56,169 nucleotides of DNA, taken from IMG/VR virus record IMGVR_UViG_3300037587_000914, positions 1-56,169 of that record, one strand, 5' to 3'. The notes beneath the pieces are model-generated. The model searched no databases, was not told the DNA's origin, and saw only the letters and a list, made by a program, of their open reading frames with translations. Below, one piece after another: positions 1-6,674 of this stretch (its first letter is position 1; each line of letters begins with the position of its first letter). Position numbers and translations under genes: made by a program. Origin of the DNA: a virus.

Positions 1-139
1 ACAGTTTAAGCCGCTTAAACGGGTCAAGCGGTTCTTCTGATCATGGCATAAAACATGGACAAAGTCTGTCAGGTGACGCAAAATATTTATAATGTAATAT
101 GGGGATACGGGTTACATGTTGCGCGGGGCGGGTTATGGG
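1..139. repeat. Left copy of terminal direct repeat (circular overlap)
   Basis: Identical to 56031-56169 except G at 127 versus T at 56157. The simplest reading is a circular molecule or circularly permuted phage genome cut at an arbitrary point, with a unit length near 56,030 bp. The gene ending at 283 and the terminase gene starting at 56013 are therefore neighbours, about 300 bp apart on the circle. Confidence 0.9.
57..84. repeat. 28-bp motif, first copy (second at 50534-50561)
   Basis: A 28-base stretch beginning GGACAAAGTCTGTCAGGTGA is identical at 50534-50561. It contains a small dyad, GACA/TGTC. One copy is upstream of the terminase genes, the other between the portal gene and the next head gene. 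It may be a protein-binding site or another dispersed repeat. Confidence 0.6.
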
Positions 140-159
140 TTACGGATCTGGGGAAATTG

Positions 160-249
160 TTCGTTGGGGCGGATCGTTGGGGCGGATCGTAGGGGCGGAT
201 CGTAGGGGCAGATCGTTAGGGCAGATCGTTAGGGCAGATCGTTGGGGCA
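160..249. repeat. 13-bp tandem repeat array (six full units)
   Basis: Six full units of the form GATCGTTGGGGCG (second half varying between TAGGGGCG, TTAGGGCA and TTGGGGCA) lie at 172-249, preceded by a partial unit. The array runs directly into a family A palindrome at 244-266 and seems to be an expansion of one arm of it. Plus-strand open frames here (99-329) are repeat translation, not a gene. Confidence 0.85.
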
Positions 250-282
250 GACCTATGTGTCTGCCCTTGTATGATATTACGT

Positions 283-585
283 TTACGTATTACGGTTTCG
301 ACAATTTGGGGGTTTTATTGTTGGGGTGAATGTGGGGGCGAACCGTTGGGGCGCGACTGCCTGCCCGACGTGCTGTTTGGCGGGTGTGTTCGCCCTGTTT
401 GTTGGATATGTGTGGGTATTGTTGTTTTGAATAGCTTTAACGCAGTCTAAGCCACAATGAGTATTGAATAATACTGCATCCACTCCGTTTTCACGACCCA
501 GCACATATCTTCCATGCCAGCCTAATCTATCATGCGGTTGGATTTGTTTGAAGGTGGCCTTGTCACCGAAACAGCTATTACACAT
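283..585 (-). CDS. Hypothetical protein with repeat-derived C-terminus
   Basis: About 100 residues if started at the third in-frame ATG (585); the frame is open to 633. The first 60 residues look like ordinary protein with scattered Cys and His. The last 30 are the translation of a family I/A repeat (PTNRANTPAKQHVGQAV and onward), suggesting that the repeat replaced the original end. It overlaps the membrane-protein gene upstream by about 64 bases in another frame, so one of the two could be spurious. No family recognised. Confidence 0.4.
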   Translation of the reverse strand: MCNSCFGDKATFKQIQPHDRLGWHGRYVLGRENGVDAVLFNTHCGLDCVKAIQNNNTHTYPTNRANTPAKQHVGQAVAPQRFAPTFTPTIKPPNCRNRNT

Positions 586-776
586 TCCAGCAAATAAGCC
601 AATGTCCATGTTACTGCAATCAGTGTCAGGCATGTATTATGGGCTGCCCAAACCACAATCCATAAAAACACAGTTATGGCAGTTGCCGTAAAGAACGGAT
701 TATCCGTCGCGCAGCGACCAATCTCAGCAAAAGCAGAAGATATATCCCTGGTAAATGTCATAGTTTTAGATTCCAT
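522..776 (-). CDS. Small membrane protein, two transmembrane segments
   Basis: 84 residues. Hydrophobic stretches at roughly 27-45 and 47-70 predict two membrane passes, with a basic tail. A GAGG ribosome-binding site, lying in a family D-like leader, precedes the ATG. It lies at the end of the integrase-regulator cluster. Function unknown; a superinfection or lysis-timing role would be a guess. Confidence 0.5.
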   Translation of the reverse strand: MESKTMTFTRDISSAFAEIGRCATDNPFFTATAITVFLWIVVWAAHNTCLTLIAVTWTLAYLLECVIAVSVTRPPSNKSNRMID

Positions 777-799
777 TTTTTTGCCTCGCTTTCTCTCAT

Positions 800-829
800 C
801 TGCGTTCTCCGCGCCTCTGCGTTAAAAAA
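800..829. repeat. Family D repeat between small genes
   Basis: A copy of the D family. Its TTTTTTAACGCAGAGG edge supplies the TAA stop of the gene ending at 822, and its other side forms the leader of the 776 start. Confidence 0.7.
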
Positions 830-1109
830 TACAGCCCCTGCATCCAAGCTCTAAGTACTTGCAATCACTATTTAGCAAATCCCACTCACAATGGCGCTTT
901 ATTCCGCTAATTGCATCCATCCTCTTTTCAGCAAAAGGATAATCTTCTTCGCAAGATGGGCGCATGGTGAGGGACCTGCTTGTTGCCATTCTTTCCCTTA
1001 AGAGCTTTGCTGCCCTTTGGAAACCAGCCATCGCCTCGCTGACTGTTGGCGCCATGCTGCCCATTCTTGCGAGGGCCTCCATAAGTTCTTCAGATTCACT
1101 TTCTTTCAT
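822..1109 (-). CDS. Hypothetical protein, 95 aa
   Basis: Begins with an acidic stretch (MKESESEELMEAL) followed by a predicted helix, and ends with a Cys-rich tail (CKYLELGCRGCIF). The ATG overlaps the TGA of the upstream gene (ATGA at 1106-1109), so the two are translationally coupled. The stop lies in a family D repeat. No family recognised. Confidence 0.65.
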   Translation of the reverse strand: MKESESEELMEALARMGSMAPTVSEAMAGFQRAAKLLRERMATSRSLTMRPSCEEDYPFAEKRMDAISGIKRHCEWDLLNSDCKYLELGCRGCIF

Positions 1110-1303
1110 TTTGTTTTAAACTCAGCAGGCAGTTTCATATTCCTGGCTGCGCTATTTATATCCCTCACCGCTTTTCTAAGCACAGGCTCAAGTGCTCTGG
1201 CGAATTCAAGCAAGGATGTACGTGCTAGTTCTACTTGCTTCTTATGTGCGACGACTATGGCCTCAAGGCCTTTCCGGCTTTTTTCAAAATTTTCTTCTTT
1301 CAT
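1106..1303 (-). CDS. Hypothetical helical protein, 65 aa
   Basis: Lys/Glu/Ala-rich, probably one long helix (residues 5-50). It sits 2 nt after the stop of the gene above it and overlaps the next start by ATGA, the middle gene of a tightly packed trio (1533 to 822). Function unknown. Confidence 0.65.
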   Translation of the reverse strand: MKEENFEKSRKGLEAIVVAHKKQVELARTSLLEFARALEPVLRKAVRDINSAARNMKLPAEFKTK

Positions 1304-1305
1304 GG

Positions 1306-1533
1306 TTATAATTCCGCCAATGCCAGGGCTTTATATAGCCGGTCACAATATGTGTTCTCCGGCACAAATGGCACTGTACCGTCTAAAATCTTATACATCT
1401 TATCCATGTCTATCGGACTGATTAACGTCAATATTTCAAGCGCTTCCTCTTCTGTTCTCAGTGGCGTATTTGCCCGTAACAGTTCTAAATTAAAATCGGT
1501 AATTACAGTATCCGAAGCAATATTAAAATTCAT
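1306..1533 (-). CDS. Hypothetical acidic protein, 75 aa
   Basis: The open frame extends to 1632, but the first 33 residues are translation of family I and D repeats. The ATG at 1533 has a good site (GCAGAGGAAAAA just before it), itself part of a D repeat, giving a protein starting MNFNIASDTVITDF. Acidic, probably helical, unknown function; first gene of a coupled trio downstream of the Mor-like activator. Confidence 0.6.
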   Translation of the reverse strand: MNFNIASDTVITDFNLELLRANTPLRTEEEALEILTLISPIDMDKMYKILDGTVPFVPENTYCDRLYKALALAEL

Positions 1534-1688
1534 TTTTTCCTCTGCGCCCTTTACGCCTTCCTGCCCGACGCGTTGTTTGGCGGGTGCGGTGAACCCTGTG
1601 AAATCTCCCGATATTGTACAATCAGCCCACACCCCGTCAACGCCAAAATCCCCTAAATCCCAAATCTAAAAGAGTAAATCTGAAATCT
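1534..1688. repeat. Repeat cluster: D, I and E families
   Basis: Holds a D copy next to the 1533 start, a family I copy at about 1560-1590, and family E AT-rich words (aaatcccaaatctaaa) at about 1650-1680. No gene seen. Confidence 0.6.
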
Positions 1689-1985
1689 TTACTCTTTACT
1701 TTCATGCACCGCCCGATAGACCGTTTTAACTGAAACATCGTGGAGGAGGGCCAACTCTTCATAATTTCCGCCTGAGTCTGTGACGCGGTAGCCCTTCCTG
1801 AGCTGCCGGTCTCTTACCACCCGCTTGTAATATGCGAACGAAATGGTGATACGGTCGTCACCGAGCTCCCGCATGATCGTTTCAAATATTTTTCTGGCAC
1901 ACTCTTCGCCATGATCATCAACGAAACAGCTATATAGTCTATCAAGTTTTTCCCAACATTCAGTCTTTGTCTTGGCATTCTGCAA
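1689..1985 (-). CDS. Mor-family transcription activator
   Basis: 98 residues from a TTG start at 1985, chosen because GGAGGG lies 6 nt upstream; the longer frame to 2144 is a shadow of the integrase gene. The C-terminal half (RDRQLRKGYRV, then NYEELALLHDVSVKTVYRAV) has the layout of Mor/C activators of Mu-like phages, in which a dimer uses a C-terminal helix-turn-helix to activate middle or late promoters. It overlaps the integrase 3' end by 26 bases, so expression is probably coupled. Family assignment is by motif recognition and has not been tested by a search. Confidence 0.7.
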   Translation of the reverse strand: MQNAKTKTECWEKLDRLYSCFVDDHGEECARKIFETIMRELGDDRITISFAYYKRVVRDRQLRKGYRVTDSGGNYEELALLHDVSVKTVYRAVHESKE

Positions 1986-2940
1986 TATTTTCCCTCCAAA
2001 GATGGTTGAACTCCTTCCAATAAACAGCAAGGCTCGGATATTCTTTAGGAATCCGGCCGCGAGTGGTAATATATATCTGTACGGTAGAAAGGTTTTCCCA
2101 CCCCATCCTCTCCATAATCGCCACGGGGTCATACCCACGAACATACCTGAGATCTGTTGCGTGCCGGCGGCGGAGCATGTGCATGGACACGACCTTCTTT
2201 TTAATACCCGCTTTTTCCGCGTACTGCTTTAATATCTTGTCTATGCCTGGAGCGGTCAGCCGTGATGTTGTTGCATTGTCGCCTTTTCTGTATCCAACCA
2301 GGAGCGGAGACCCCTTCTCTGCTCCTTGAGACATCCTGAGCGTCAGCAATTGTCTGATAAACAGAGACGGAGATTTCCACAGGTAGACAGTGCGTCGTGA
2401 GTCGAATTTCCCGATAACATTTATATCAACCGCCCCCTCTTCATCATCGATACTATATGGGCCCAGGTTGATAATCTCGCTGATGCGCAGACCGCAAAAC
2501 GCACCGAGAATCAGCATGTTGATGTCACGCAGGCCTTTTTCTGAAGAGGGATCCATAACCGCAAAGAGTTTCAATATCTCCTCCTTTGTGAAGTTTGGCA
2601 GAAGTCCCTTGCGTATCTTTGGGCGGGGGATGCCTGCAGCAAAGTCTGCCTCAATAATCCCCTCATAAACCAGGTACCGGGAAAAGCGTTGAATAGCGAT
2701 CAGTTTTGTAAGTCGTGTCCGGTTTTTATTATCCCTGTAATAACAATACTCCAGATACGCCTCAACGTCCTGCCGCACGATTTCGGACATCTCCACCTGC
2801 GAAACAGACTTGTTTTCTCGATACCACCCAAAAAACTCCTCAACCTTCGCACAATAAGACTTAATAGTTATCGGCGACCTCCCCTCCACACTCCTAAGAA
2901 GCCTCTCAAACCCCGAAATATATTCACCCAATTCAATCAT
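1960..2940 (-). CDS. Tyrosine recombinase (phage integrase)
   Basis: 326 residues, normal for the family. Residues 1-100 form the SAM-like core-binding domain; the catalytic domain shows Arg152 (CGLRISEI), the HxxR box His254-Arg257 (HMLRRRHATDL), Trp281 in the GH/GW position and the nucleophile Tyr290 (STVQIY). It would cut and rejoin attP and attB to integrate or excise the phage. The start overlaps the stop of the metallopeptidase gene (TAATG). No attP core could be identified by eye. A tyrosine recombinase together with Mu-like regulator and head-tail genes makes this a mosaic phage. Confidence 0.93.
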   Translation of the reverse strand: MIELGEYISGFERLLRSVEGRSPITIKSYCAKVEEFFGWYRENKSVSQVEMSEIVRQDVEAYLEYCYYRDNKNRTRLTKLIAIQRFSRYLVYEGIIEADFAAGIPRPKIRKGLLPNFTKEEILKLFAVMDPSSEKGLRDINMLILGAFCGLRISEIINLGPYSIDDEEGAVDINVIGKFDSRRTVYLWKSPSLFIRQLLTLRMSQGAEKGSPLLVGYRKGDNATTSRLTAPGIDKILKQYAEKAGIKKKVVSMHMLRRRHATDLRYVRGYDPVAIMERMGWENLSTVQIYITTRGRIPKEYPSLAVYWKEFNHLWRENIAECQDKD

Positions 2941-3245
2941 TATTTTCCGTTAAATTCATTATTAATTCTGTTAAATATTTCTTCCCATTCTTTGCAATGT
3001 GCTTTTCCTTTTCCCATCACCACATGTGATAATTCATGTGAAATAACATCAACTACGCCTATCAACGGCATGGAGACGTCTATACTAATAACAGGGCTAG
3101 ACCCATTATCTGGAAAGAATGTTTCTCCATATGCTTGTACTTCTTCATACATACCTTGTACGAAGTTTATAGTTACCTCATTGCTTGGATATAATCTTTC
3201 AAAAATATCCACAACCGTTCTTATTGGATCTTCATATTCAACCAT
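2940..3245 (-). CDS. SprT-like zinc metallopeptidase, small
   Basis: 101 residues with a clear HExxH zinc motif (His70-Glu71...His74 in SHELSHVV) and a third likely ligand, His83, in AHCKEW, followed by a short helix. This is the layout of SprT/WLM minimal metalloproteases, which trim DNA-bound proteins, but the phage target is unknown. It is coupled to the integrase (TAATG overlap) and overlaps the radical SAM gene by 25 bases. Confidence 0.7.
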   Translation of the reverse strand: MVEYEDPIRTVVDIFERLYPSNEVTINFVQGMYEEVQAYGETFFPDNGSSPVISIDVSMPLIGVVDVISHELSHVVMGKGKAHCKEWEEIFNRINNEFNGK

Positions 3246-4051
3246 TTTTTGTCTTTCATGTAAGTATTAAACGCCGCTGGTCTCGACCATTTTCGAACCA
3301 ATTGCTTCCATGCCTTGCTGTATGTCCGTTTTTGTTCAGGTTGGTATAATTGTGCAAATGGCCAGAAGCCAAGATTGTATATCTTCTCTAGTCTCTTTTC
3401 TGCCTCCAATGGTGTTTCGTTATCAAATGCAATTAATACATAACAACGCTTTTTATAAGTTTTTATGCCTTCTAAAATTTTAGCGGCTCTTGCCAGTTGG
3501 GTTATTGCGCTTTCAGTATCACATGCCAACCAAATCTCTTTTAGCCTTATGCTGTCTAATAGGCCCCTGTGCCAGTCCTTTAATAACGCCTTATCAATTC
3601 CCCCTTTAAATTCTGCGGCCTTCGGTTGTCTTCTTAACATATCAAATACATTTTTAATGTGCTGATCACTGCATTGTAATAAGTTATTGTCGTTTACTAT
3701 CCATCCATCCTTGATCTGTAGTTCCCTTAAAGACCCTTCCCTTTTTGGCACAAAACACCATTTGCATTTTTTATTACATCCCCTGCTTGTAATAGTTATT
3801 CCTTTTTTTGTGAATAACTCGGGAATAAACTCTCCTCCTTCATCGCCATAAGCCGGTCCGCCTACTTTTACATCATCATAGTACATCGACCACTCTTCTT
3901 TTAGTTTTTCTGCTGTTGGTATATCCCATGTAAATACACACGATATCCGTACTGGTAATTGTTCTTTTGGTCGAAATAATGGAGGTAGCCCCACAAAAGA
4001 CAATTCATCATCCGGCGTAAAGCTTGTTTGTTTTGGAAATACTCTAATCAT
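3221..4051 (-). CDS. Radical SAM enzyme, unknown substrate
   Basis: 276 residues. The iron-sulfur motif CxxxCxxC is at 92-99 (GCNKKCKWCF), unusually far in; the preceding 90 residues are a separate N-terminal part. After it comes a shortened barrel with GGIDKALL and IWLACDTESA strands. Such enzymes make a 5'-deoxyadenosyl radical. Known phage relatives are uncharacterised, so base modification or peptide activation are only possibilities. It starts 4 nt after the gene ending at 4056 and lies upstream of the SprT-like peptidase and integrase. Confidence 0.75.
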   Translation of the reverse strand: MIRVFPKQTSFTPDDELSFVGLPPLFRPKEQLPVRISCVFTWDIPTAEKLKEEWSMYYDDVKVGGPAYGDEGGEFIPELFTKKGITITSRGCNKKCKWCFVPKREGSLRELQIKDGWIVNDNNLLQCSDQHIKNVFDMLRRQPKAAEFKGGIDKALLKDWHRGLLDSIRLKEIWLACDTESAITQLARAAKILEGIKTYKKRCYVLIAFDNETPLEAEKRLEKIYNLGFWPFAQLYQPEQKRTYSKAWKQLVRKWSRPAAFNTYMKDKKWLNMKIQ

Positions 4052-4055
4052 GTTA

Positions 4056-4541
4056 TTATTCGCTTAATTCTTTAGCTTTAGCTATCACATCAGCCTGGTT
4101 AAAATTGCCATTTGCAACCTCTTTTGCAAGTCTTCTCAATTCATCTATGTCATTTTTCTGTATATGCGTTGGCCAACCTTCCGGATAAAGGCGCCTAATC
4201 ACTCTGACAGCTAAAATGTCTTGTATTCTATGGATAGCGTCTACAACGTCCCGCATTTCATCAGGATGCTGCCTTTCTGTTTTAGAAAAAGCGTTATAAG
4301 CCGCCACTAAACCATCCATACAATCTTGCTCTAACGGGTCAAGTCCGGTTTTTTGATTAACTTCATTTGTTTCGGTTCTGCTGTTTTCTTTACGGACTTG
4401 CTCCATTACGCGTTCCAATTCTTGAAAATGCCCTGTTTTTCTAAGTGTATACCCTTCATCGGTCCTTACATCACCCATACATTCCACAAAGGTTTCCACC
4501 TTCTCTAACAGTGCCAAGACTGTCTTTGAATTAACATTCAT
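4056..4541 (-). CDS. Phage hypothetical with duplicated C-terminal module
   Basis: 161 residues. The middle part (EQDCMDGLVAAYNAFS, then HPDEMRDVVDAIHRIQDIL) is a helical pattern I associate with small phage proteins of unknown role. The last 32 residues (IDELRRLAKEVANGNFNQAD and onward) are almost the same as the end of the protein at 5017-5400, also at DNA level. The start overlaps the stop of 4538-4759 (ATGA). Confidence 0.65.
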   Translation of the reverse strand: MNVNSKTVLALLEKVETFVECMGDVRTDEGYTLRKTGHFQELERVMEQVRKENSRTETNEVNQKTGLDPLEQDCMDGLVAAYNAFSKTERQHPDEMRDVVDAIHRIQDILAVRVIRRLYPEGWPTHIQKNDIDELRRLAKEVANGNFNQADVIAKAKELSE

Positions 4542-4759
4542 GATATACCATTCCTTTTTTTATTTTTACATCTCTTAATAGCAGATTTAATTGCTTTATT
4601 CAGAATAATAGAGCAATCAGTACACAAATGCTCTGTTTCAAACACCTCTCCAGCTGGTTGTAATGCTTTATATGTTTCTTTATTCCAAAGTTGCGCTCTC
4701 AGCTCAACTCCATTAATCTCCATCTCAACACCACAATAATCACAAAACGTTTTCGTCAT
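4538..4759 (-). CDS. Zinc-ribbon protein, 73 aa
   Basis: CxxC pairs at CDYC (residues 6-9) and CTDC (about 47-50) form a treble-clef or zinc-ribbon scaffold; the C-terminus is very basic (KRCKNKKRN), suggesting nucleic-acid binding. Coupled to both neighbours by ATGA overlaps. Function unknown. Confidence 0.65.
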   Translation of the reverse strand: MTKTFCDYCGVEMEINGVELRAQLWNKETYKALQPAGEVFETEHLCTDCSIILNKAIKSAIKRCKNKKRNGIS

Positions 4760-4980
4760 ACCTCTTCCTTCTTATTAGGCGTTAAGATATCGCCACAATC
4801 TGTACATACGAAGACTCTTCTTCTGCCAAAGAATCTAGCCGGTATGGAATGATACCAGCCATTATTATGTTTACATGGAGGCGTTGCCGATATGGTTACT
4901 GCCGTATAACCACTGACTTCAGCCGACTTATAAAGCTCTTGCGCTTTATACAAATCCATAAAATCTTTTTGTGTGAACAT
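4756..4980 (-). CDS. Small zinc-binding protein, 74 aa
   Basis: A helical N-terminus is followed by C-(x)-H and CxxC (PCKH ... CTDCGD) that can bind one zinc ion. Stop and start of the next gene overlap (ATGA). Part of a four-gene coupled run leading from the candidate origin to the radical SAM gene. Unknown function. Confidence 0.6.
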   Translation of the reverse strand: MFTQKDFMDLYKAQELYKSAEVSGYTAVTISATPPCKHNNGWYHSIPARFFGRRRVFVCTDCGDILTPNKKEEV

Positions 4981-5016
4981 TCCTTTTTCTCCAATAAAGC
5001 GAGTGAATTTTGACAG

Positions 5017-5400
5017 TTATTCGCTTAATTCTTTAGCTTTAGCTATCACGTCAGCTTGATTAAAATTTCCATTTGCGATCTCTTTTGCAAGGTTTCTCAA
5101 TTCATCTATATAATCAGTTGTTTTACCCTGGACTTGTTTGTCTTTTTTTAGACCATTAATAAGATTTTCTATATCCTTCTTTTTTATAAAGGTCCCAAGG
5201 TTGATCCTGGCTGTTTCAACACCTGAGTGATGGTTTGATAAAATAGCCCAACACCCTTTATTGTGTATCATAAATTCAAGTACCAACCACGATCCGCCTC
5301 CTGCTGGCCAGCCTAGCCCCGGAAGGTTACTACCCGTTATCTCAAAATTCTCATTTAACCAACCATTAGAGACAATGCCTTTATTTTGACTCTCTTCCAT
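5017..5400 (-). CDS. Hypothetical protein sharing C-terminal module with 4056-4541
   Basis: 127 residues. Residues 1-85 are beta-rich (GLGWPAGGGSWLVLEFM) and unlike the other protein; the last 31 (IDELRNLAKEIANGNFNQAD and onward) match it closely. First gene downstream of the candidate origin region. Possibly two baits fused to one interaction tag; no family recognised. Confidence 0.6.
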   Translation of the reverse strand: MEESQNKGIVSNGWLNENFEITGSNLPGLGWPAGGGSWLVLEFMIHNKGCWAILSNHHSGVETARINLGTFIKKKDIENLINGLKKDKQVQGKTTDYIDELRNLAKEIANGNFNQADVIAKAKELSE

Positions 5401-5682
5401 TTTTCAATACCCTTCCTGCCTTACACAAGCCGGCCAAAAAAATTTCCCCCCTCGACCCCCCTGAACGAAAAAACCAAAAAGACCTTTTCCAAAACTATAC
5501 AATTTATAAATACGTATGGGGTAGGAAAAACCAATTTATCCACTATACCTTTCATAGGGGGTGGGTATGTTGGATAAAATAAACAATAGTCAATAAATAC
5601 AACATATTGTACTCAACAAACACACCTCGTAAACCATTACACCATAAAGACATAACGCGTAGAAGTAACATAAGATTTATTA

Positions 5683-5847
5683 TCAGACGATATAAAAACA
5701 ATCCCATATATAGTACATCTCCCCACTCTTCATACATTTCACATTTCTGCTAAACCAACAGCATTTTAAATTACCCACAATAGATAGACCAAACAGAGAA
5801 AAAACTAAAAGAAGTAAACATAATCTACATAACAAGTTATTAATCAT
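5683..5847 (-). CDS. Possible small membrane peptide, 54 aa
   Basis: ATG at 5847 preceded by AAGG at a 7-nt spacing. One hydrophobic segment (LLCRLCLLLLVFSLFGLSIV) and a Cys-rich basic tail. It lies inside the AT-rich candidate origin, where chance open frames tend to look hydrophobic, so it may be spurious. Confidence 0.3.
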   Translation of the reverse strand: MINNLLCRLCLLLLVFSLFGLSIVGNLKCCWFSRNVKCMKSGEMYYIWDCFYIV

Positions 5848-5906
5848 TGTAAACCTTAAATATTAAGAATAATATAAGTATATATAATATATTTTATTTA
5901 AACCTA

Positions 5907-5927
5907 TTTGACGCTTTAAACGCCAAA
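5907..5927. promoter_or_regulatory. 21-bp imperfect palindrome, operator-like
   Basis: TTTGACGCTTTAAACGCCAAA reads nearly the same on both strands (about 8 of 10 arm bases match). Its position between AT-rich DNA and the iterons suggests a binding site for a dimeric regulator or initiator. Confidence 0.4.
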
Positions 5928-5995
5928 AACATGAATCAAAAGCTTTTGAAGAGTGCTAATCAGAACTACTAACCGTCAGTATGGCACAATTTTAA

Positions 5996-6183
5996 CTGCT
6001 ACACTGCTACTAATCAACACAAGTGTTTATATTACAAACACTTACACCTTGTAGCAGTCCAAAAAGGCGCGGCGCGACTGCTACCCGACTGCTACCAACT
6101 GCTACCACACTGCAACCACTACTGCTACCATAGATAAATATAAATATAATAATAACTTAAGTTTAAATAGTAGCAGTGTAGCA
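5996..6183. repeat. CTGCTACC iteron array
   Basis: CTGCTAC(C) occurs on the plus strand at 5996, 6004, 6078, 6089, 6099, 6110 (variant CTGCAACC) and 6122, and inverted (GTAGCAG or GTAGCA) at 6051, 6170 and 6178. The central five are spaced 10-12 bp, about one helical turn, so a bound protein would sit on one face of the DNA. Phased direct repeats with flanking inverted copies are typical of plasmid and phage initiator sites. Confidence 0.7.
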
Positions 6184-6250
6184 CCGTTCTCAGTAATACG
6201 CCCTCCAACTTTTTCCTGATGGCCAGAAAAAAAGAAGAATTTCAAAAAAA

Positions 6251-6661
6251 CTATGATTCTAAGTAAGTTACTGGCTTACCAATCTTCTCAGCATAATCTA
6301 TTTCGCGCCTTGTAGACTCTCCGATATAACCATCGACATTGAGTACATATATACTGTCTGACAGATCAATCTTACGCAAATGAAGATTGTCAAAATGCTC
6401 TGCGACACCTTCATGTTCTGCAATATGGCATTCAACAATATCTTTGCCTTTAAAATAACCAGGAGGAAGATAATGCAAGCCCAGTACGATAGCACCTTCT
6501 TTCTCAAGTAAATATGCCATTACAGCAACCGTTTCTATAAATCTTGTTGAACCACAAAGAGTAATTATTTTAGGTTGCTTATCACTCATTTTCCCTCGCA
6601 TCGGTGCTGTGGACCTGTAGTCATCAGGGCTAAAACCTCGTTTTTCAATATCGTCACCCAT
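6251..6661 (-). CDS. Nucleoside 2-deoxyribosyltransferase-like protein
   Basis: 136 residues from ATG 6661, chosen because GTGAGG lies just upstream (a GTG at 6673 is also possible). Features: ITLCGSTRF near the N-terminus, a central IVLG, then DLSDSIYVLNVDGYIGES and REIDYAEKIGKPV. This is the Rossmann-like fold of the deoxyribosyltransferase/DUF4406 group, which moves or cleaves deoxyribose on nucleosides. It follows the primase-helicase by 13 nt, so a role in nucleotide supply or base exchange during replication is plausible. Confidence 0.7.
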   Translation of the reverse strand: MGDDIEKRGFSPDDYRSTAPMRGKMSDKQPKIITLCGSTRFIETVAVMAYLLEKEGAIVLGLHYLPPGYFKGKDIVECHIAEHEGVAEHFDNLHLRKIDLSDSIYVLNVDGYIGESTRREIDYAEKIGKPVTYLES

Positions 6662-6674
6662 TTTCCCACACACC

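Larger units (their letters stand above)
39..249. promoter_or_regulatory. GATC-rich region upstream of terminase genes, candidate pac site
   Basis: GATC occurs at 39, 145, 172, 185, 198, 211, 224 and 237; the last six are exactly 13 bp apart. On the circle this lies immediately upstream of the small-terminase start at 56013, a usual place for packaging sites. The genome also encodes a D12-class adenine methylase (12188-13039). In phage P1 the pac site is a cluster of Dam sites whose methylation controls cleavage, so the same logic is possible here. The role is inferred; only the array and its position are seen. Confidence 0.4.
5401..6250. other. Long intergenic region, candidate replication origin
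   Basis: The longest stretch without a firm gene (850 bp), located between the replication genes (primase-helicase upstream) and the early small genes. It has a very AT-rich core at about 5740-5910, a 21-bp imperfect palindrome at 5907-5927, AAAAGCTTTT at 5938-5947, an 8-bp inverted repeat at 6021-6043, and CTGCTACC iterons at 5996-6183. Together these fit an iteron origin with a DNA-unwinding element. It probably also holds a leftward promoter for the gene starting at 5400 (a weak TTTACG/TACAAT pair exists around 5600-5640). Origin function is inferred. Confidence 0.5.

Noticed and set aside
1-139. Terminal repeat as a true fixed-end phage terminal repeat
   Set aside because: Possible, but one end-to-end overlap of this length is more simply an arbitrary cut in a circular or permuted genome; read-end mapping would be needed.
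99-329. Plus-strand 76-codon frame over the GATC array
   Set aside because: Entirely repeat translation (repeated GRIVGADR-like units) with no ribosome-binding site.
1986-2144. Upstream extension of the Mor-like gene
   Set aside because: Those residues overlap the integrase catalytic end; the TTG at 1985 has a strong site and the family length fits.
5552-5737. 61-codon minus frame in the candidate origin
   Set aside because: No ribosome-binding site, overlaps a better-placed small frame (5683-5847), AT-rich chance hydrophobicity.
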